In this document: positions 23,601-35,240 of the stretch, piece after piece | Layout: each line of letters opens with the position of its first letter | Position numbering within the stretch: position 1 is the first letter of the stretch | Origin: Punctularia strigosozonata HHB-11173 SS5 | Lineage: Eukaryota > Basidiomycota > Agaricomycetes > Corticiales > Punctulariaceae | NCBI RefSeq assembly: GCF_000264995.1 | Contig: NW_006767441.1 | Span: forward strand, 452,255 to 516,254 | Direction: 5' to 3' | Length of the DNA: 64,000 bases | Program-made: the position numbers and the translations under genes | The notes under the pieces: model-generated | The model's input: the letters and a program-made list of their open reading frames with translations, nothing else | Database searches by the model: none | What the model was told of the DNA's origin: nothing

Positions 23601-26600
23601 CTTGAATCGAAGTATCAAGCGTTAGCTCAAGGGAAAACCCTTCTTGAATCCTGTCTGCATTTAAACCTTTGCGAGCACATTAACTCCGAGATTGGTCTAG
23701 GCACCATAACCGATATCCGCGGTGCGCGAAAATGGCTGAAAGATTCGTTTCTCTTCCAAAGGATACAACGCAATCCATGCTACTACCACATCGGGAAGAA
23801 TGCTGAAGAAACATGGGAGAACAAGTTTGACCGGTTAGTGGACGAAACCGTCAAGCGACTCGGGGACCACGAGCTACTGCAAACCCCTGGAGACGCCGAC
23901 GGCGATGAGAGCAGGTTGCGCCTAACAGAGTATGGAGAGATCATGAGCAAAGTGAGTAGATCTTCTATTGGCCTTGCTAGCTTCTTTCCTGACCTATGTT
24001 CTTCTGCAGTTGTACATCCGTTTAGCTACGGTCGGCCGATATATCGACTACGATGTCTTCTGGCTGATTCAGTTATAGATGAGTTTGATTCTCAAATTAC
24101 CTGATCGTGCAAGCTTGCGAGATATGGTAGGGACCAGGTTCTGTGGTAGCGGGATGCTTCTGAATGACTCTCGTAGCTGGAAGTTATTGCCTCCGCTGAC
24201 GAGTGAGTCACTTTCCGGCCGAACACGCGATCAAGAGCCGCAAAGCAATTCATAGGTTGAATGACCTCAAACTTCGAGCGGGAGAGAAACAGGTAATGTA
24301 ACACAATCCGTTCCTTAACCCCGGGAGCCTCATGCTCCTAGGTCTATATTAAATTACGTACGGACGATGGCGTCCGTTTCAAGCTCAGCAAGATAGAAAA
24401 GCCTGGCGACAAGATATTTATCCTCATGCAGGTGTATAAAATGATGACATGCGCGAATGTTCACTAAAATCTCTGCACGTAGGCCGTATTAGGTGGCGTT
24501 TATTTGAATTCGCCTGAGTACAGAACTGCGGACAGCCAACCATATCTGGAATCGACGACTATCTTTCGACACGCTCCCCGCATAGCAAAGGGTGGGCCCC
24601 TTCGGACCAGCGAGTGTTGCCCGTGATACCTGATGATCATTTAGGGATCGTAGAAGTGGCTGTCATCAAGAAGTCAGCGACTCAGCTCCTCCATGGACTG
24701 GAACTGTGCGTAACGCTATGCTGTTGGCATAGGTCATTCACGAACCTTCGTGCATAGCGTACGGTGTTTGACTGCCAAGACTTGGGAGGATAGACCAACT
24801 GTGCTGCGGCAGATTGAATCAATAGGAGAGAAATCGTGCGCGTATACCGTCGTTTCGAGTCATCCGTCAACTGATTAACCTTTCAGCCTGAAAACCCTGG
24901 CTGAACATGGAGTCACAAGCTTGGATGTGCTTAGGAAACAAGATCCCCTCCGGATCGAGATAGTACGGATGCTTCGGTTCTCGAGTGACTGATCATGATT
25001 TTGAGATCACTAGCTCTTGAATCGAAGACCTCCATACGGGCAAGAAATCCTCGAGAGCTGCAAGGAGATTCCTACATACCGACTCGAGATTTCGGAAGTG
25101 GAAATTCGCACTAAGGATGGAAGAGGGCCAGTGCACGTGAAACTCAAAGTAGATTGCGGTCGTATCCTCCACGAAGGCACAGGGTCCAATCATTCGAGGC
25201 TGAAGAAAGCCAGACACCGGTCGGATAAGACTTGCATTCTGACTATGACCTCCGATCATCAATTCCTCGACTTCCGCACCATACCGTGAGTAGCCGAGGT
25301 GCTGCACTCACCGTGGTCGGGCATTGATGTCCAGGTATAGAACGAAATTGCTGCAGGGATCGAAATCATTCACTGTGATAGCATCCCTGATCAAACCGAG
25401 TCAATCAGTCATCATCTCCATCACATCGGTAAGTCTCAACGAGATCCGAGACAAGCTCCGTTCTCATTCGCTTGACGTAGGAGAGCGTTGCAGGCAATGG
25501 GGTTACCAGGACCTACAAGCCGGAGATCGATCCGAAGCAGTATCCTATACTGGACACTCGACCGCAGACATCAGCGGCAAGGACATCACTACCATTTCGA
25601 GCTTCACACTGAATCGAAGCGTCGTGTAGGAAATGGACTTGGTGGGCCTGGAAGACGATCCGGACTTCTGGAATTTCGGGCCGGATGATGGCGAGGATTG
25701 TCCGAAGAACACGTTGGCCCTGCATCAAGGTACTAGTTGGAGTCCCTGGTATGCAGGCAGGAGTGTAAACCCTATTTGCAGTGCCTTCAACTCCATCGCG
25801 ATACCTGATCCGAAGGAACATTGATGTCCAAGATTCGGTTGCCGCTCCTAGCCATCCAAAACTGTCCAATGGGAACTATGCGTGAGTATGCCACTGCCAC
25901 AGCATGCCAATCCTAGCTGTACGCTCAATGTGCGCATCGATAGTTGCAACCACACATGCAGAGACAAGGCAACCTGTAGGCACCTCTGGTAAGCAACAAT
26001 ACTTTCCCTGTAAAAGCGCATTATGGACCGCAGCGTCCAGCTGCCGGGATGGGCTGGGGAAGCCGCCTCACACTCCGAAGAGACGACACAACTCGTCGAA
26101 AGAAGAGAACGCGCAAGCAAGGTCGAAGTCGAGGAAGGATAACACGGCAGTCGTGCCTCGTCAGAAACCCTCTGACGACTTTACACATGTCGTGAAGACA
26201 GTACATAAGGTTGCTCCAGCCACGAAATCTTCTGCGAAGTTAGACGCACGCCTCAACCAATTGGACAAACTACATTCGGATGCCAACGTTCGAGGAAGTT
26301 TACGGCTCTTCGGTGATCAGCGGCTCAAACTCGAAGACGTGGAAAGTTCTGTAGGCTCTCAGAGACCGGGGAAGCACAGGCCCGCTCCCAGTTTCGACGT
26401 CGAACTTGCTGACATTTCTTCGGAGTCCTGCACCGTGACCGGATCTCATTCAGACGACGACGTGGAGTTTCCAGACGTCCATGAACTATTTCGTGTCGCC
26501 AGGAATTCTGATCAGAAGAACGTTGGCCAAGAATTGGGAACCTCGTCAGAAAGCAGCTACAGCAACCCCGAAATGGACGCTCTCATCCGCGACATGGATC

Positions 26601-27212
26601 TTCCGAAGGATTCCCTGCTGTATGAGTGTGCTGACGAACGTGACTTGGAACCCGCAAGCACATCTGCGGAATCTTCTCTCAAAAGGTCATACGAAGACGA
26701 GGCTTATGACTGGCCGGCCAAGCGTTACAAAGAGGGATCTGATGAACTCCTAAATACGGTATGCATTATACATGTCATACCATGTATATGCACTGCACGC
26801 CTTCACGCAGAAACCCGACCAGACACAACAACAGCCTCCTTCAAAGGCAGACTCATTGTTTCTACGCGGCTCGTCACCGGATTCACATAGGACAGACCGC
26901 GAGCGCGCTACTGCACGCACACTAGACAACGGAGATGTGGAAGCACTGCACTCGCAGTTTGACTTCGGTGACCCGGATACAGGCTTTGAGTTCGACATGA
27001 CTTTATTTGACTTCGTTCCTGAAGACTCTGCTGCTACGTCTTTATCTGGCGATCAGCTACACAACACATACTCACTCAATGACGGCCATCAAGGTCATGT
27101 TGCTCGTGATGAATCTGGCAGTCAGGATCACGAGGATTACTACACGGACAACCCTCTTGCTGAGATTGAGGCCTTCCTGAACAGCGGTTCTGTAGAGATC
27201 ACAGATGACTAG
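20606..27212 (+). CDS. HFM1: Meiotic crossover DNA helicase HFM1/MER3
   Basis: More than twenty short exons. The N-terminus (MPYQHAFVSNYHNDPPGG) is disordered. A Q-motif-like IYRSIFKFGVFNAIQTKCF follows, then Walker A APTGSGKTVLFELAMIRIL, ERARDWATKFEGIGVKC, ELTGDTAQFGSSAWGDARH, VTTGEKWDSLTRHW and the DEVH box with HILNESRGGTLEVVVSRMK. SATVPNIVDIANWVG, ALYGIGVHHAGISMSDR and MQMIGRAGRPQF complete the Ski2-like helicase core. A winged helix and a Sec63 domain (VYIKLRTDDGVRFKLSKIEK) come next, then a Cys/His cluster (SCNHTCRDKATCRHLCCRDG) and a long disordered tail ending SGSVEITDD. HFM1/MER3 acts in meiotic crossover formation. The motifs are intact; the apparent fragmentation is splicing. Three introns need GC donors. 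Confidence 0.92.
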
Positions 27213-27307
27213 TCCCCGCTAAGCTTGTGCATTATAGTAAAGCGCTGTAAATTATGTATGGCCTCGTGCTGCAACGTGATGGACGCTCGAATACTGTGAA
27301 ATGTTTC

Positions 27308-28917
27308 TCATGCTCGGGTCTCAGTCTTGTCATCCGACGATGGTAACGCGCCGTCCTCGGGCGGATCGACGAAAACCTTCAGAACGCCCCTGAGGCGTTC
27401 ATCCCACAACGTCTGGTTTTCAGGCTTTACGATCTCCCAGCCTTCCAAGTCGCCTCTCCAACGCAATTCCTTCTTGATCCTCTCCGCGCGCAGCTCAACC
27501 TCAGTAGGAGGGGGGTTCTGGAGCTCTTCCTTCGTAGGCTCGCGGTCACCACGAGCTAGAGCACGAGCAGTGACCAGTTTCTCCGCGAGGCTCTTGTAAT
27601 AGGATTTTCGAGACGACTCAATTTCTGAGGGAATCTTCTGAAGCGAGTTCTTGTAGTAGGACTCGACATCCCGATCGAAGTCGAGGTCCAGTTGGGGTCG
27701 TAAATCTTGAACCGGGTCGATCGAAGGGTCGAATGCGGGCGCGTTGAGAGAAGGAGGAGGCGCAAGGAATGGCCGGGTGATGCCCATGACCAGTTTGTAT
27801 CCGTCCCTGGAGCCAGAAGCTACCTTATACCGTTCATTGAAGAAGTCCCAAATCATATGGGGTATGAGCTTGAGCCCGACGAAGTTGGTGAAGGACACTA
27901 AGAGGAGAGGAGGCAGCGGGGGAATGGATTCCGGAGGAGCGTTCAGGTGGGCGGGGATTGAAGACGTGACAGAGATGATGGATGACGATGGCGAGGCTTG
28001 GGTCATCCCAGGCATTTTGAACTGGGCTAATGTGCCAGGTAATACTCTGGAAGGGGCGAGTCGTGAGGGTGTGGGTATAGGCTCATCGTCAGCCAAGGGC
28101 CTCGAGGTCGTAGATGCTAGAGACTCCGTATCAGGCTCGTCGAATGCACCGTCGTTCGCCAGTTCGTTCGCCAACTGTTCTTCGCGATCGACCTTCTCGA
28201 GACCTTCGGTCCATCCTCGTACGAGCCCATGCATAAACTCCTTGAAGGTGCTTCTTCCGATAAGGACGATGCCACCTTCAAGCTCCTGTTCCGGAGTACG
28301 TTTCTGAACAGCGGGCGTGGCGAGTGACGGTAGGGGTTCCAAGCCAGCGTCTATGCGGCGCCGGGTTTTGATAGATTCCGCGACATGATTCGAGATGTCC
28401 CCGAGACGTTTGCCCTTGATCATATCGTAATCTACAGCTGCAGCGACAAGGATGGGCTGCAAGTGAGGATGAGTACATAAGCTGAGGTGTAAAAGAGGCC
28501 ATGCTCACCTTGACATACTTCCTGAAGTACTTCATGCTGCGGTCGTAGTCGTCGTCCCCTGGCCATTTGCCTCCGTATACCGTCACCTTCCGCGGAAGCT
28601 CCATGGTGCCGAGAGGTGCTTCGGCGAGGTGCTTGACGCGGTCCACATACTCTTGCCTTATGCGTTTACATTCACGTCGGTCGTAGAGATAGTAGCCAGT
28701 GATGGAAGCCGTGACTGAGATGAATATAAGCCAGTTGCGCGAGGGAAGCTTGGGCCGCTTCTCAAACCACGAAGGGGGTATTCCTGCTCGCGATCAGGGC
28801 TGTGAGGCTGCAGACGATGTTCATGGCACGCGTACCAGTATATTGCAGTGCCGACCTTAGCCCAGAGGGTTTCGTGGGCTGCAGCGGGAGCGTCGAAGTA
28901 GCATCCTTGGCCGCCAT
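27308..28917 (-). CDS. TIM54: Mitochondrial inner membrane translocase subunit Tim54
   Basis: The first exon is MAAKDATSTLPLQPTKPSGL through RSALQYTG, then a GTACGC intron, then IPPSWFEKRPKLPSRNW and the single membrane helix LIFISVTASITGYYLYDRR. A further intron near 28455 to 28510 joins the soluble part. Blocks typical of Tim54 include PLGTMELPRKVTVYGGKWPG, RSMKYFRKYVKPILVAAAVD, GGIVLIGRSTFKEFMHGLV, FTNFVGLKLIPHMIWDFFNE, RYKVASGSRDG and the C-terminal ELRWRGDLEGWEIVKPE. Tim54 is part of the TIM22 complex that inserts carrier proteins into the inner membrane. About 480 residues. It is divergent from RPA1 with 141 bp between ATGs and convergent with HFM1 (95 bp between stop codons). Confidence 0.93.
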
Positions 28918-29058
28918 CCGCTGCTGGCTGAATGAGCTCTGGTCGACTGGCCCGGGCACGGCGCTGGCCGAAATTTCGCGATTACATAAGTGACGCGCTA
29001 TATAACGCGGTTCACGCGTCGCGACCTCCCGTTGTCTTTTCGCTGCCTCTTCTTCTCG
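28918..29058. promoter_or_regulatory. Divergent TIM54/RPA1 promoter with TATA box and MCB cluster
   Basis: Within 70 bp upstream of the RPA1 ATG there are three ACGCG cores: 28993..28997, 29005..29009, and 29014..29018 as part of a full ACGCGT at 29014..29019. A TATATAA box lies at 28999..29005 in the plus orientation. Clustered ACGCGT boxes are the hallmark of MBF-controlled S-phase genes such as replication protein A. Confidence 0.6.
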
Positions 29059-31341
29059 ATGGCCGAACAACTCACTCGTGGTCTATGCCTGCGCCTTCAG
29101 CACGCTCAGACTGATGATCAAGAGATTTATCTGAGCTGCCCTACTGTCCAATTTCTGTCCATCAAGAAGATTAGTCCAACTGGCCCGCCTGGGGCGAACG
29201 CGCCTGACCGGTACCGCATTATCATGTCCGACGGAGAACACTTCGTACAAGCCATGCTAGCCACACAACTCAACCATCTTATTGAGGATGAAACTATTGG
29301 CAAGCACAGCATTGTCGTTCTCGATCGATTTACCGCGAACGTCGTCCAGGAGAGGCGGTGAGCCTAACTGAATATACAGCCACTCGTGACCCGCCTTAAC
29401 TCATTGTATAGACTTATCATTATTCTGGATCTGACTCCAGTCCTGAAGATTGCCGAGAAGATCGGAGATCCCTCTGCCATAACATTGAGCGATCAGCCCA
29501 CGACAGACGGTGATGTCCCGATGGCTGAGACCGCCCCTACCCCTGCCCCCGCGCGTGCGTCAGCGCCGTCCGTTTCCAACACGGTCCCACCGAGATCCGC
29601 TCCTCAACGCTCGACGCCCGGTAACAAGAGTGGTGGCCGTCAATCAGCGATCCTCCCTATCGAAGGGCTTTCGCCGTACCAGAACAACTGGACGATCAAA
29701 GCCAGGGTCACTCAGAAGTCTGACATCCGGACTTGGTCAAACCAGCGTGGAGAAGGCAAGTTGTTCAATGTCACGCTTATGGACGAAAGCGGCGAGATCA
29801 GAGGGACGGGCTTCAACGACGTCGTAGACGCGCTCTACGAAAAGTTCCAGGAGGGCAAGGTGTATTTCATTAGTCGGGCGCGGGTCAACCTGGCTAAGAA
29901 GAAGTTCTCAAACCTCGCCAATGACTATGAACTGAGCTTCGAGCGTAACACTGAAGTCGAAGAGGTAGACATCGTTGTTATACCGACGCACGGATACTGA
30001 CTTTCCCAGTGCCTCGATCCTTCCGGAGTTCCTGCAGTGAAGTACGAATTCACACCGTTGGCCGAACTGGAACAGAAGGAGAAAGACTCAACGTGTGGTA
30101 AGCGTAGAGATACTGCTTCTCCTACTGCTTCTCAGAGTGCCTTCATAGACGTGCTTGGGGTGGTCAAGGAAGACGGCGGCGTTGCCACAATTGTTTCCAA
30201 GACGACCCACAAGGAGGTAGGATGGCCCCATAAAGTCTCCCTTCAGATAGCTCACGAACAGCACTACCTAGCTCTTGAAACGCGAACTAACTTTGGTCGA
30301 TAGCTCTGGCTACTCTGTTCGATTGACGCTGTGGGGCAAGCAAGCCGAAGCCTGGAACCATACCGACAACCCTGTCGTCGCCTTCAAGGGCGTTAGAGTC
30401 GGTGATTTCGGAGGTGGGTTCTCCCCCCACTCCCCAAAGGAGACATTCGGTTTTGACATCCATACATTTATAGGTCGCTCCCTGTCGATGGTTTCGTCCA
30501 GTACCATGCAGATCGAACCCGACATCCCTGAGGTTCACCACCTCCGTGGCTGGTACGACGGCGTGGGCAACAGTCAATCCTTCCAGTCCCATAGCTTCTT
30601 GTCGGGCGGAGCCGGCGGTGCGGGTATGGGTGGCACCTTCAACCGAGCCGAGGTGAAAACCTTGGGCGAAATTCGGGACCTTCAATTGGGCTCGTCGGAC
30701 CGGCCTGACAACTTCTTCGCTCAAGCGACAGTCATGCACGTCCGCGGGGAGAACATAGCTTATCCCGCGTGCCCGAAGGAAGGGTGCAACAAGAAGGTCG
30801 TGCAGATCCCCGACGGCAGATGGCGCTGCGAAAAGTGCGACGAGTCTTACGATGCGCCCGAGTACCGGTATGCTGCGCAGCCTGATTGTGTCCCAAATTT
30901 TGCTCATGCGACGCCCAACTAGATACATTGTGTCCATGGCTGTGGCCGATCATACAGGGCAAGCTTGGTTCCAAGGTTTCAACGATGTCGGGCTCGCGGT
31001 ATTTAACAACATGAGCGCCACCGAGCTAGTTCAGATCAAGGTAGTAAGCTTGCACGTTCCATAAAACACCTCTAACTCCATATCGTTCAGGAACGGGACG
31101 AAGCAAAGTTTAATGGTATCCTGCACAAGGCCGGTTGCCAAACGTTCAATTTCTCATGCCGCGCGAAGCAAGACACATTCGGCGTGAGTGACGGATGCGT
31201 GTAGCGTGCCCCGGCGCTAACCTATGCTAGGACTCGACACGTGTGCGATACGGGATTTCGAGGATAACGCCCTTAGACTATGCTGCGGATGCAGCGTACT
31301 TGCGCGACCTGCTCAAGACCCCTTGGGCCCATGGCCAGTAG
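29059..31341 (+). CDS. RPA1: Replication protein A large subunit (RPA70)
   Basis: About eight exons. The N-terminal OB fold begins MAEQLTRGLCLRLQHAQ and includes YRIIMSDGEHFVQAMLATQL and KHSIVVLDRFTANVVQERR. A Pro/Ala-rich linker follows. DBD-A starts PIEGLSPYQNNWTIKARVTQ with IRTWSNQRGEGKLFNVTLMD; DBD-B includes VDSSGYSVRLTLWGKQAEAW. DBD-C has the zinc ribbon CPKEGCNKK ... WRCEKC, then VSMAVADHTGQAWFQGFND, and the protein ends YLRDLLKTPWAHGQ at TAG 31341. All four OB folds are present. RPA70 is the main single-stranded-DNA-binding subunit in replication, repair and recombination, in the nucleus. The promoter carries MCB-type motifs. Confidence 0.95.
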
Positions 31342-31619
31342 CTGTACAGTTCTTGGTCATCTTACGTGTGCTCCCTGTCTCTGTATCATATTGAACAATC
31401 ATCGGGTGTTGCAATCTCTCGGATCACGAAGCACGCACTCAGGTGCAATGCCTCGGATACCTGGGCAATGAAGGTCGGGATATGTATACGTAAGTATTGC
31501 TTAGCACACAATCCATAACCCCTCCAAACCACTAAGTTTCCTGTGCTTCCGATCGGGCCCTCAGCCGAATCATCAAATTATGATACTGAGTATCCTAAGT
31601 CATACCCTCCATATAACGA

Positions 31620-33065
31620 TTAGAAGTCGTCCCCCTCCGAGACCTCGTCAGTCTTCATGTTTGATAGTAAGCCCTTGATTCTGTTCAACAACTGCTCTCC
31701 CTGCATGGAGTTCTTCACGAGGTAATTCGCTGCTCCCTGCCCTGATCTCGATTTCGGGGCTGGTACTAAGCCAGAGCGCATGGGCGCGACTGGTCCATCG
31801 AGCGGCGTCAACGCTCCGACGTAGTCCCTGCTGCCCGGCACCCAGGTGACAGGGCGGTACGCATCCATCTGACCCACGGGTTCGACCTCGCCGGTGATGC
31901 GCGCACCACTGAGGCCCGTCGTGTGCCTGCCGACAACTTCAGGCGCGCGAAGCAATTGAGCTTTGCGGAGTCGCATTCGGAGGATGCCCGCTTGGCTGTC
32001 GTAACGCGGCGTTTTGTCTGTGCCAAAGTCGACGTTGGTCTGGTCACCGTGAGCTCTGCGGTTGAGGAGCGGCGTCATGCCCGCGAAGCTGGTGATGTAG
32101 GCTTGCGCATCGCGTACCAACGACGTGCCTTGCAACACCCGTCCTGGTTGCGGCTTGGTCATGAAGTAGTGCTGGAGCCGGGGTAGCTTGATGTAGATGA
32201 GGCCAGCGTCTGGGTGGGGCTGGCGCTCGAGCCTCCTCGAGTGGGGGTCGAGAGCATGATTCATGGCACGTTCTCGGAGGAATGTACGATAAATGCTCGA
32301 GTTCTGAGCATACTGGGTGAGCGGGTCATCGGACACGCCAATCCGCCGACGTGAGGCCCCATTCCGCGAGCTTGATTGTGCATTGAGCGCTTCCTGGGAC
32401 AGATGCTTCCGCTCCTCCGCCTCTGACTTGGCCGCCTCCTGCTTCAAGAACTCCAAGAACTCCGGTCGCATTTCGCGGATATCATCCAGATATGCCTCGA
32501 ACTCCTTCGGTTTCATCGCCTCGGGATTCGGTATGAGGCCCTGCACCTGAGGAGGGTCGACACTTGTCGGGGCTTCTCGCACTTGCGAGGGGTCGGCGCT
32601 CGTGCCGGTGCTCTGCGGCTGAAGCGAGCTGACCCTCGTACGGGCCTTCCGCTGCCCTTTGGCGGCGTTGATCCAGGCCGAGCCGTCATTCGTCCCCAGA
32701 GCAAACTCGCTGTCGATGTTCCAGCGATTCAAGCCGGTAACTCCTAGCTGCTCCGCCCACGGCGTATACGGCTGCAGATTATCGACCTTGCCGACCTCGG
32801 CCCATTTCTTCATGAACAGTGCTTCTTGGTTGGCGGGGTCCCAGTCCGTCTGCTTCTCGAGGGTGTCAACTGTTTTGACGGTGATGAAAGCGCGTCGTCT
32901 CTTGAGCGCGAGTGGGCGCTTCAGGCCCCAGTTTCCGCGGTGCGCATCGCCAGAGGGGGAGGTGTAGACCTGCGCGATGGCCGGATCGTATGTCACAAAT
33001 TTTGTTCGCTTCAGCAGTGCGGGGAACGTGGAGGAGTTCGGACTTCGTGCGGCGGCGGACGCCAT
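31620..33065 (-). CDS. MRP51: Mitochondrial small ribosomal subunit protein Mrp51/bS1m-like
   Basis: A single long exon. The chosen ATG at 33065 starts MASAAARSPNSSTFPALLKR; the frame is open upstream but only with non-ATG codons. Typical blocks are LLKRTKFVTYDPAIAQVYTS, GDAHRGNWGLKRPLALKRRR, AFITVKTVDTLEKQTDWDPA and, later, QGTSLVRDAQAYITSFAGMT and RYDSQAGILRMRLRKAQLL. These match the fungal Mrp51 family, a 37S mitochondrial ribosome component that in yeast also helps translation of mitochondrial mRNAs. About 481 residues. The N-terminus is weakly basic, consistent with import. Lack of introns is unusual for this window. Confidence 0.87.
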   Translation of the reverse strand: MASAAARSPNSSTFPALLKRTKFVTYDPAIAQVYTSPSGDAHRGNWGLKRPLALKRRRAFITVKTVDTLEKQTDWDPANQEALFMKKWAEVGKVDNLQPYTPWAEQLGVTGLNRWNIDSEFALGTNDGSAWINAAKGQRKARTRVSSLQPQSTGTSADPSQVREAPTSVDPPQVQGLIPNPEAMKPKEFEAYLDDIREMRPEFLEFLKQEAAKSEAEERKHLSQEALNAQSSSRNGASRRRIGVSDDPLTQYAQNSSIYRTFLRERAMNHALDPHSRRLERQPHPDAGLIYIKLPRLQHYFMTKPQPGRVLQGTSLVRDAQAYITSFAGMTPLLNRRAHGDQTNVDFGTDKTPRYDSQAGILRMRLRKAQLLRAPEVVGRHTTGLSGARITGEVEPVGQMDAYRPVTWVPGSRDYVGALTPLDGPVAPMRSGLVPAPKSRSGQGAANYLVKNSMQGEQLLNRIKGLLSNMKTDEVSEGDDF

Positions 33066-33771
33066 CGTCCTTGGTGAATACGCGAGGTCGCAAGACGCTG
33101 GCGGAGAGGCGATTTGAGTCTGACGGGGACGAGGCCGGATGATCACGTGCCTTTTACCCGGGCACCAGCGGGCACCGGACCAACGGCAACGCGAACGAGT
33201 TCTTCATCACTGACCGCGACCGCCCAATCATAAACTGGTCTGCATAGTACTTGCACAATACATACAGACTCCGGACTCAGCTCTAGGACATGTAAGTACT
33301 AGGCGCGGTAGTCCATGTTGAATGTCACACGGATCCTGCGGAGGTCAAACGTTGAGCAATTTCGCGCAACTCCGTATCATTTGCCCCTCCTCTGCTTGTT
33401 TACTACCCTAGCGAAACTTTAGATCCTCGATTGTGGGCCCGTCCCAAGATACCCCGAAGCATGAAAATTGATTTGTTTGGAAGCCGATCCTCGTTTTTAT
33501 ACCGCAGGGTCAATCGAAAGCGCACGCCCAAGTTTGATCTCAGCCTCACTTCCGTGGCTAGCAGCTTCTGTACATGGCAACCTCCCCTGGAGACAACGGC
33601 ATCGACAAAACTCGCGAACAACGTTGTACAAGAATATCACAAAGATTGAGAGATACAAATACTACTACGCTACATAACCGGAGGTAACTTACGTATGTCA
33701 TAATCCGCGTCTCAGGCTAACAAGTACATCAAGGGCCTACAGTCCAGGACTCCAGGTCTACCACACAGTCA
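33066..33771. other. Intergenic region upstream of Mrp51
   Basis: The promoter of the Mrp51 gene and the 3' flank of the IDO gene lie here. AT content is higher around 33430 to 33680, with small open frames but no domain, splice chain, tRNA or repeat that I can support. Confidence 0.4.
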
Positions 33772-35240
33772 TTATATGCTATTGATCATTGTTCTCTTGG
33801 TCGCGTCCCGGGCTGCTTTGAGCAAAGCAGATAGCTCGTTGCCTCCAGTTCCCCTCACCGATGTCTTCCCTGTGTCCTCGGAGTTCACCCGACTCGACAT
33901 GTTGGAGAATGGGCATCGTGCCCCGGTATGACGATGGGATCTCTCCATGGTCACAACGTACAGCGTCGCGATGCGCATGTGCATGTCCCGCAATCTCGTT
34001 AACGCCTTCACCAACGAATTGTACCGGTCGTGCAGAGCGGGCGTTCGCTTGACTAAGTCTCGGATCCGTCCATCTCCTGTGGCGAGTTCCTCAAGAAAAT
34101 CGCGGTGACTCCTGGGCATGTACTTTCGCATTCGCTGCATGAATCCTTGGTCACTCCTAGGTCCGCGATGCAATCCGCTCGATCCTTCCATCTGCTGATC
34201 AACCCCCAAAAAGACGTCCAAGGACTGGAGGGCGGTGGATTGGCCTGTAGAAGGGCCATCGAGCTCTAGTCCGTCACTTGGCACTCCTTCGTAAACCCAA
34301 CTATGCTCCAGCCCGCTCTTTGGATCGCTCCCAACGAACCACGGGCGAATGGTGGCATAGAATACGTGTGGGTCCACCTCGTCACGTATATGGGCGAGGT
34401 ACTCCGTGAGCTCTTCCGTGATGGTCTCGAGCTGTGCTAAGTAACCTGCGCATTGCGTGATAGTATCGATTGAAGGAGTGTGGTCGAGTTTATTATATTC
34501 CTGGATTATGTGAAGAATTCGAGCGCATAGGAGCTCTGTCCTTGCCGAGGCCATATAGAAGGCCCGCTCATCGTCGGTTCCTGAAAACGTGACGCGAGGC
34601 CTCACGTTATGCAAAGATAGCGGCACAGAGACATCCGTGCGCTCGCAATTCCAAAGGACGGTGTCCGCGAACGTCAGGATGGGGGCGATTCCCATCTTTC
34701 CCGAGACGATGACAAGCGGGATCGACAAGGACCTCGGGATGATGACGGGCCCGGTCCTTTTCGCGACCGGCGTCGAATGGGCGTAGAAGTGGACGAGGAA
34801 CGCCAAGACCATGTGAGCGCGCTGCAACTGTCGAAGGTCTAACAGTTTCGATGGGTCCAAGACAGGCAGCTAATGATTCTGTGCTCAGGTTCTGTCCGCG
34901 TTACGTGAAGGGATGATATACTCACTCCTTGTACGCGACTTCTCCACAGGTCGCCCTCGCGCCCTCCGCCAATTAACTCCGCATCTACGCCATCGCCAAG
35001 ATGCAGAAAACTCTGTGCCTGTTCCAAAAGATCCTCCCAGGCATCGAAGGGAGTAGGAAGGCAGATCAAGGGAGACGACGGTATATATCCCGTGGAGGGA
35101 TCGATGTCGAAGTCTGGGCTTGCCGACCAGGATGTAGGCGTGCTGGTCACTGCCGGTGCCGGAAATAGGGTGACGAGGGAAGCGAGGAGATAGGCACGCA
35201 GCACCCGAATCAGCCATAGGAAGACGCGGACGACAATCAT
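33772..35240 (-). CDS. Indoleamine 2,3-dioxygenase-family protein with hydrophobic N-terminus
   Basis: Two exons joined at RSRVQG|LPVLDPSKLLDL across a GTGAGT...ATTAG intron. The catalytic part has family blocks LQRAHMVLAFLVHFYAHSTP, IPRSLSIPLVIVSGKMGIAP, LTFADTVLWNC, TFSGTDDERAFYMASARTEL, IRPWFVGSDP, GPSTGQSTALQSLDVFLG and MRKYMPRSHRDFLEELATG. The likely proximal heme histidine lies in RLRDMHMRIATLYVVTMERS. IDO opens the indole ring of tryptophan at the start of the kynurenine/NAD pathway. The start used (35240) opens with MIVVRVFLWLIRVLRAYLL followed by more hydrophobic residues, a possible signal anchor. Most IDOs are cytosolic, so either this one is membrane-attached or the true start is later. 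Confidence 0.85.

Noticed and set aside
21500-25700. HFM1 looks broken into many short frames, as a pseudogene would
   Set aside because: Every break I checked is explained by a short intron with acceptable splice sites and branch point, and all helicase motifs are intact.
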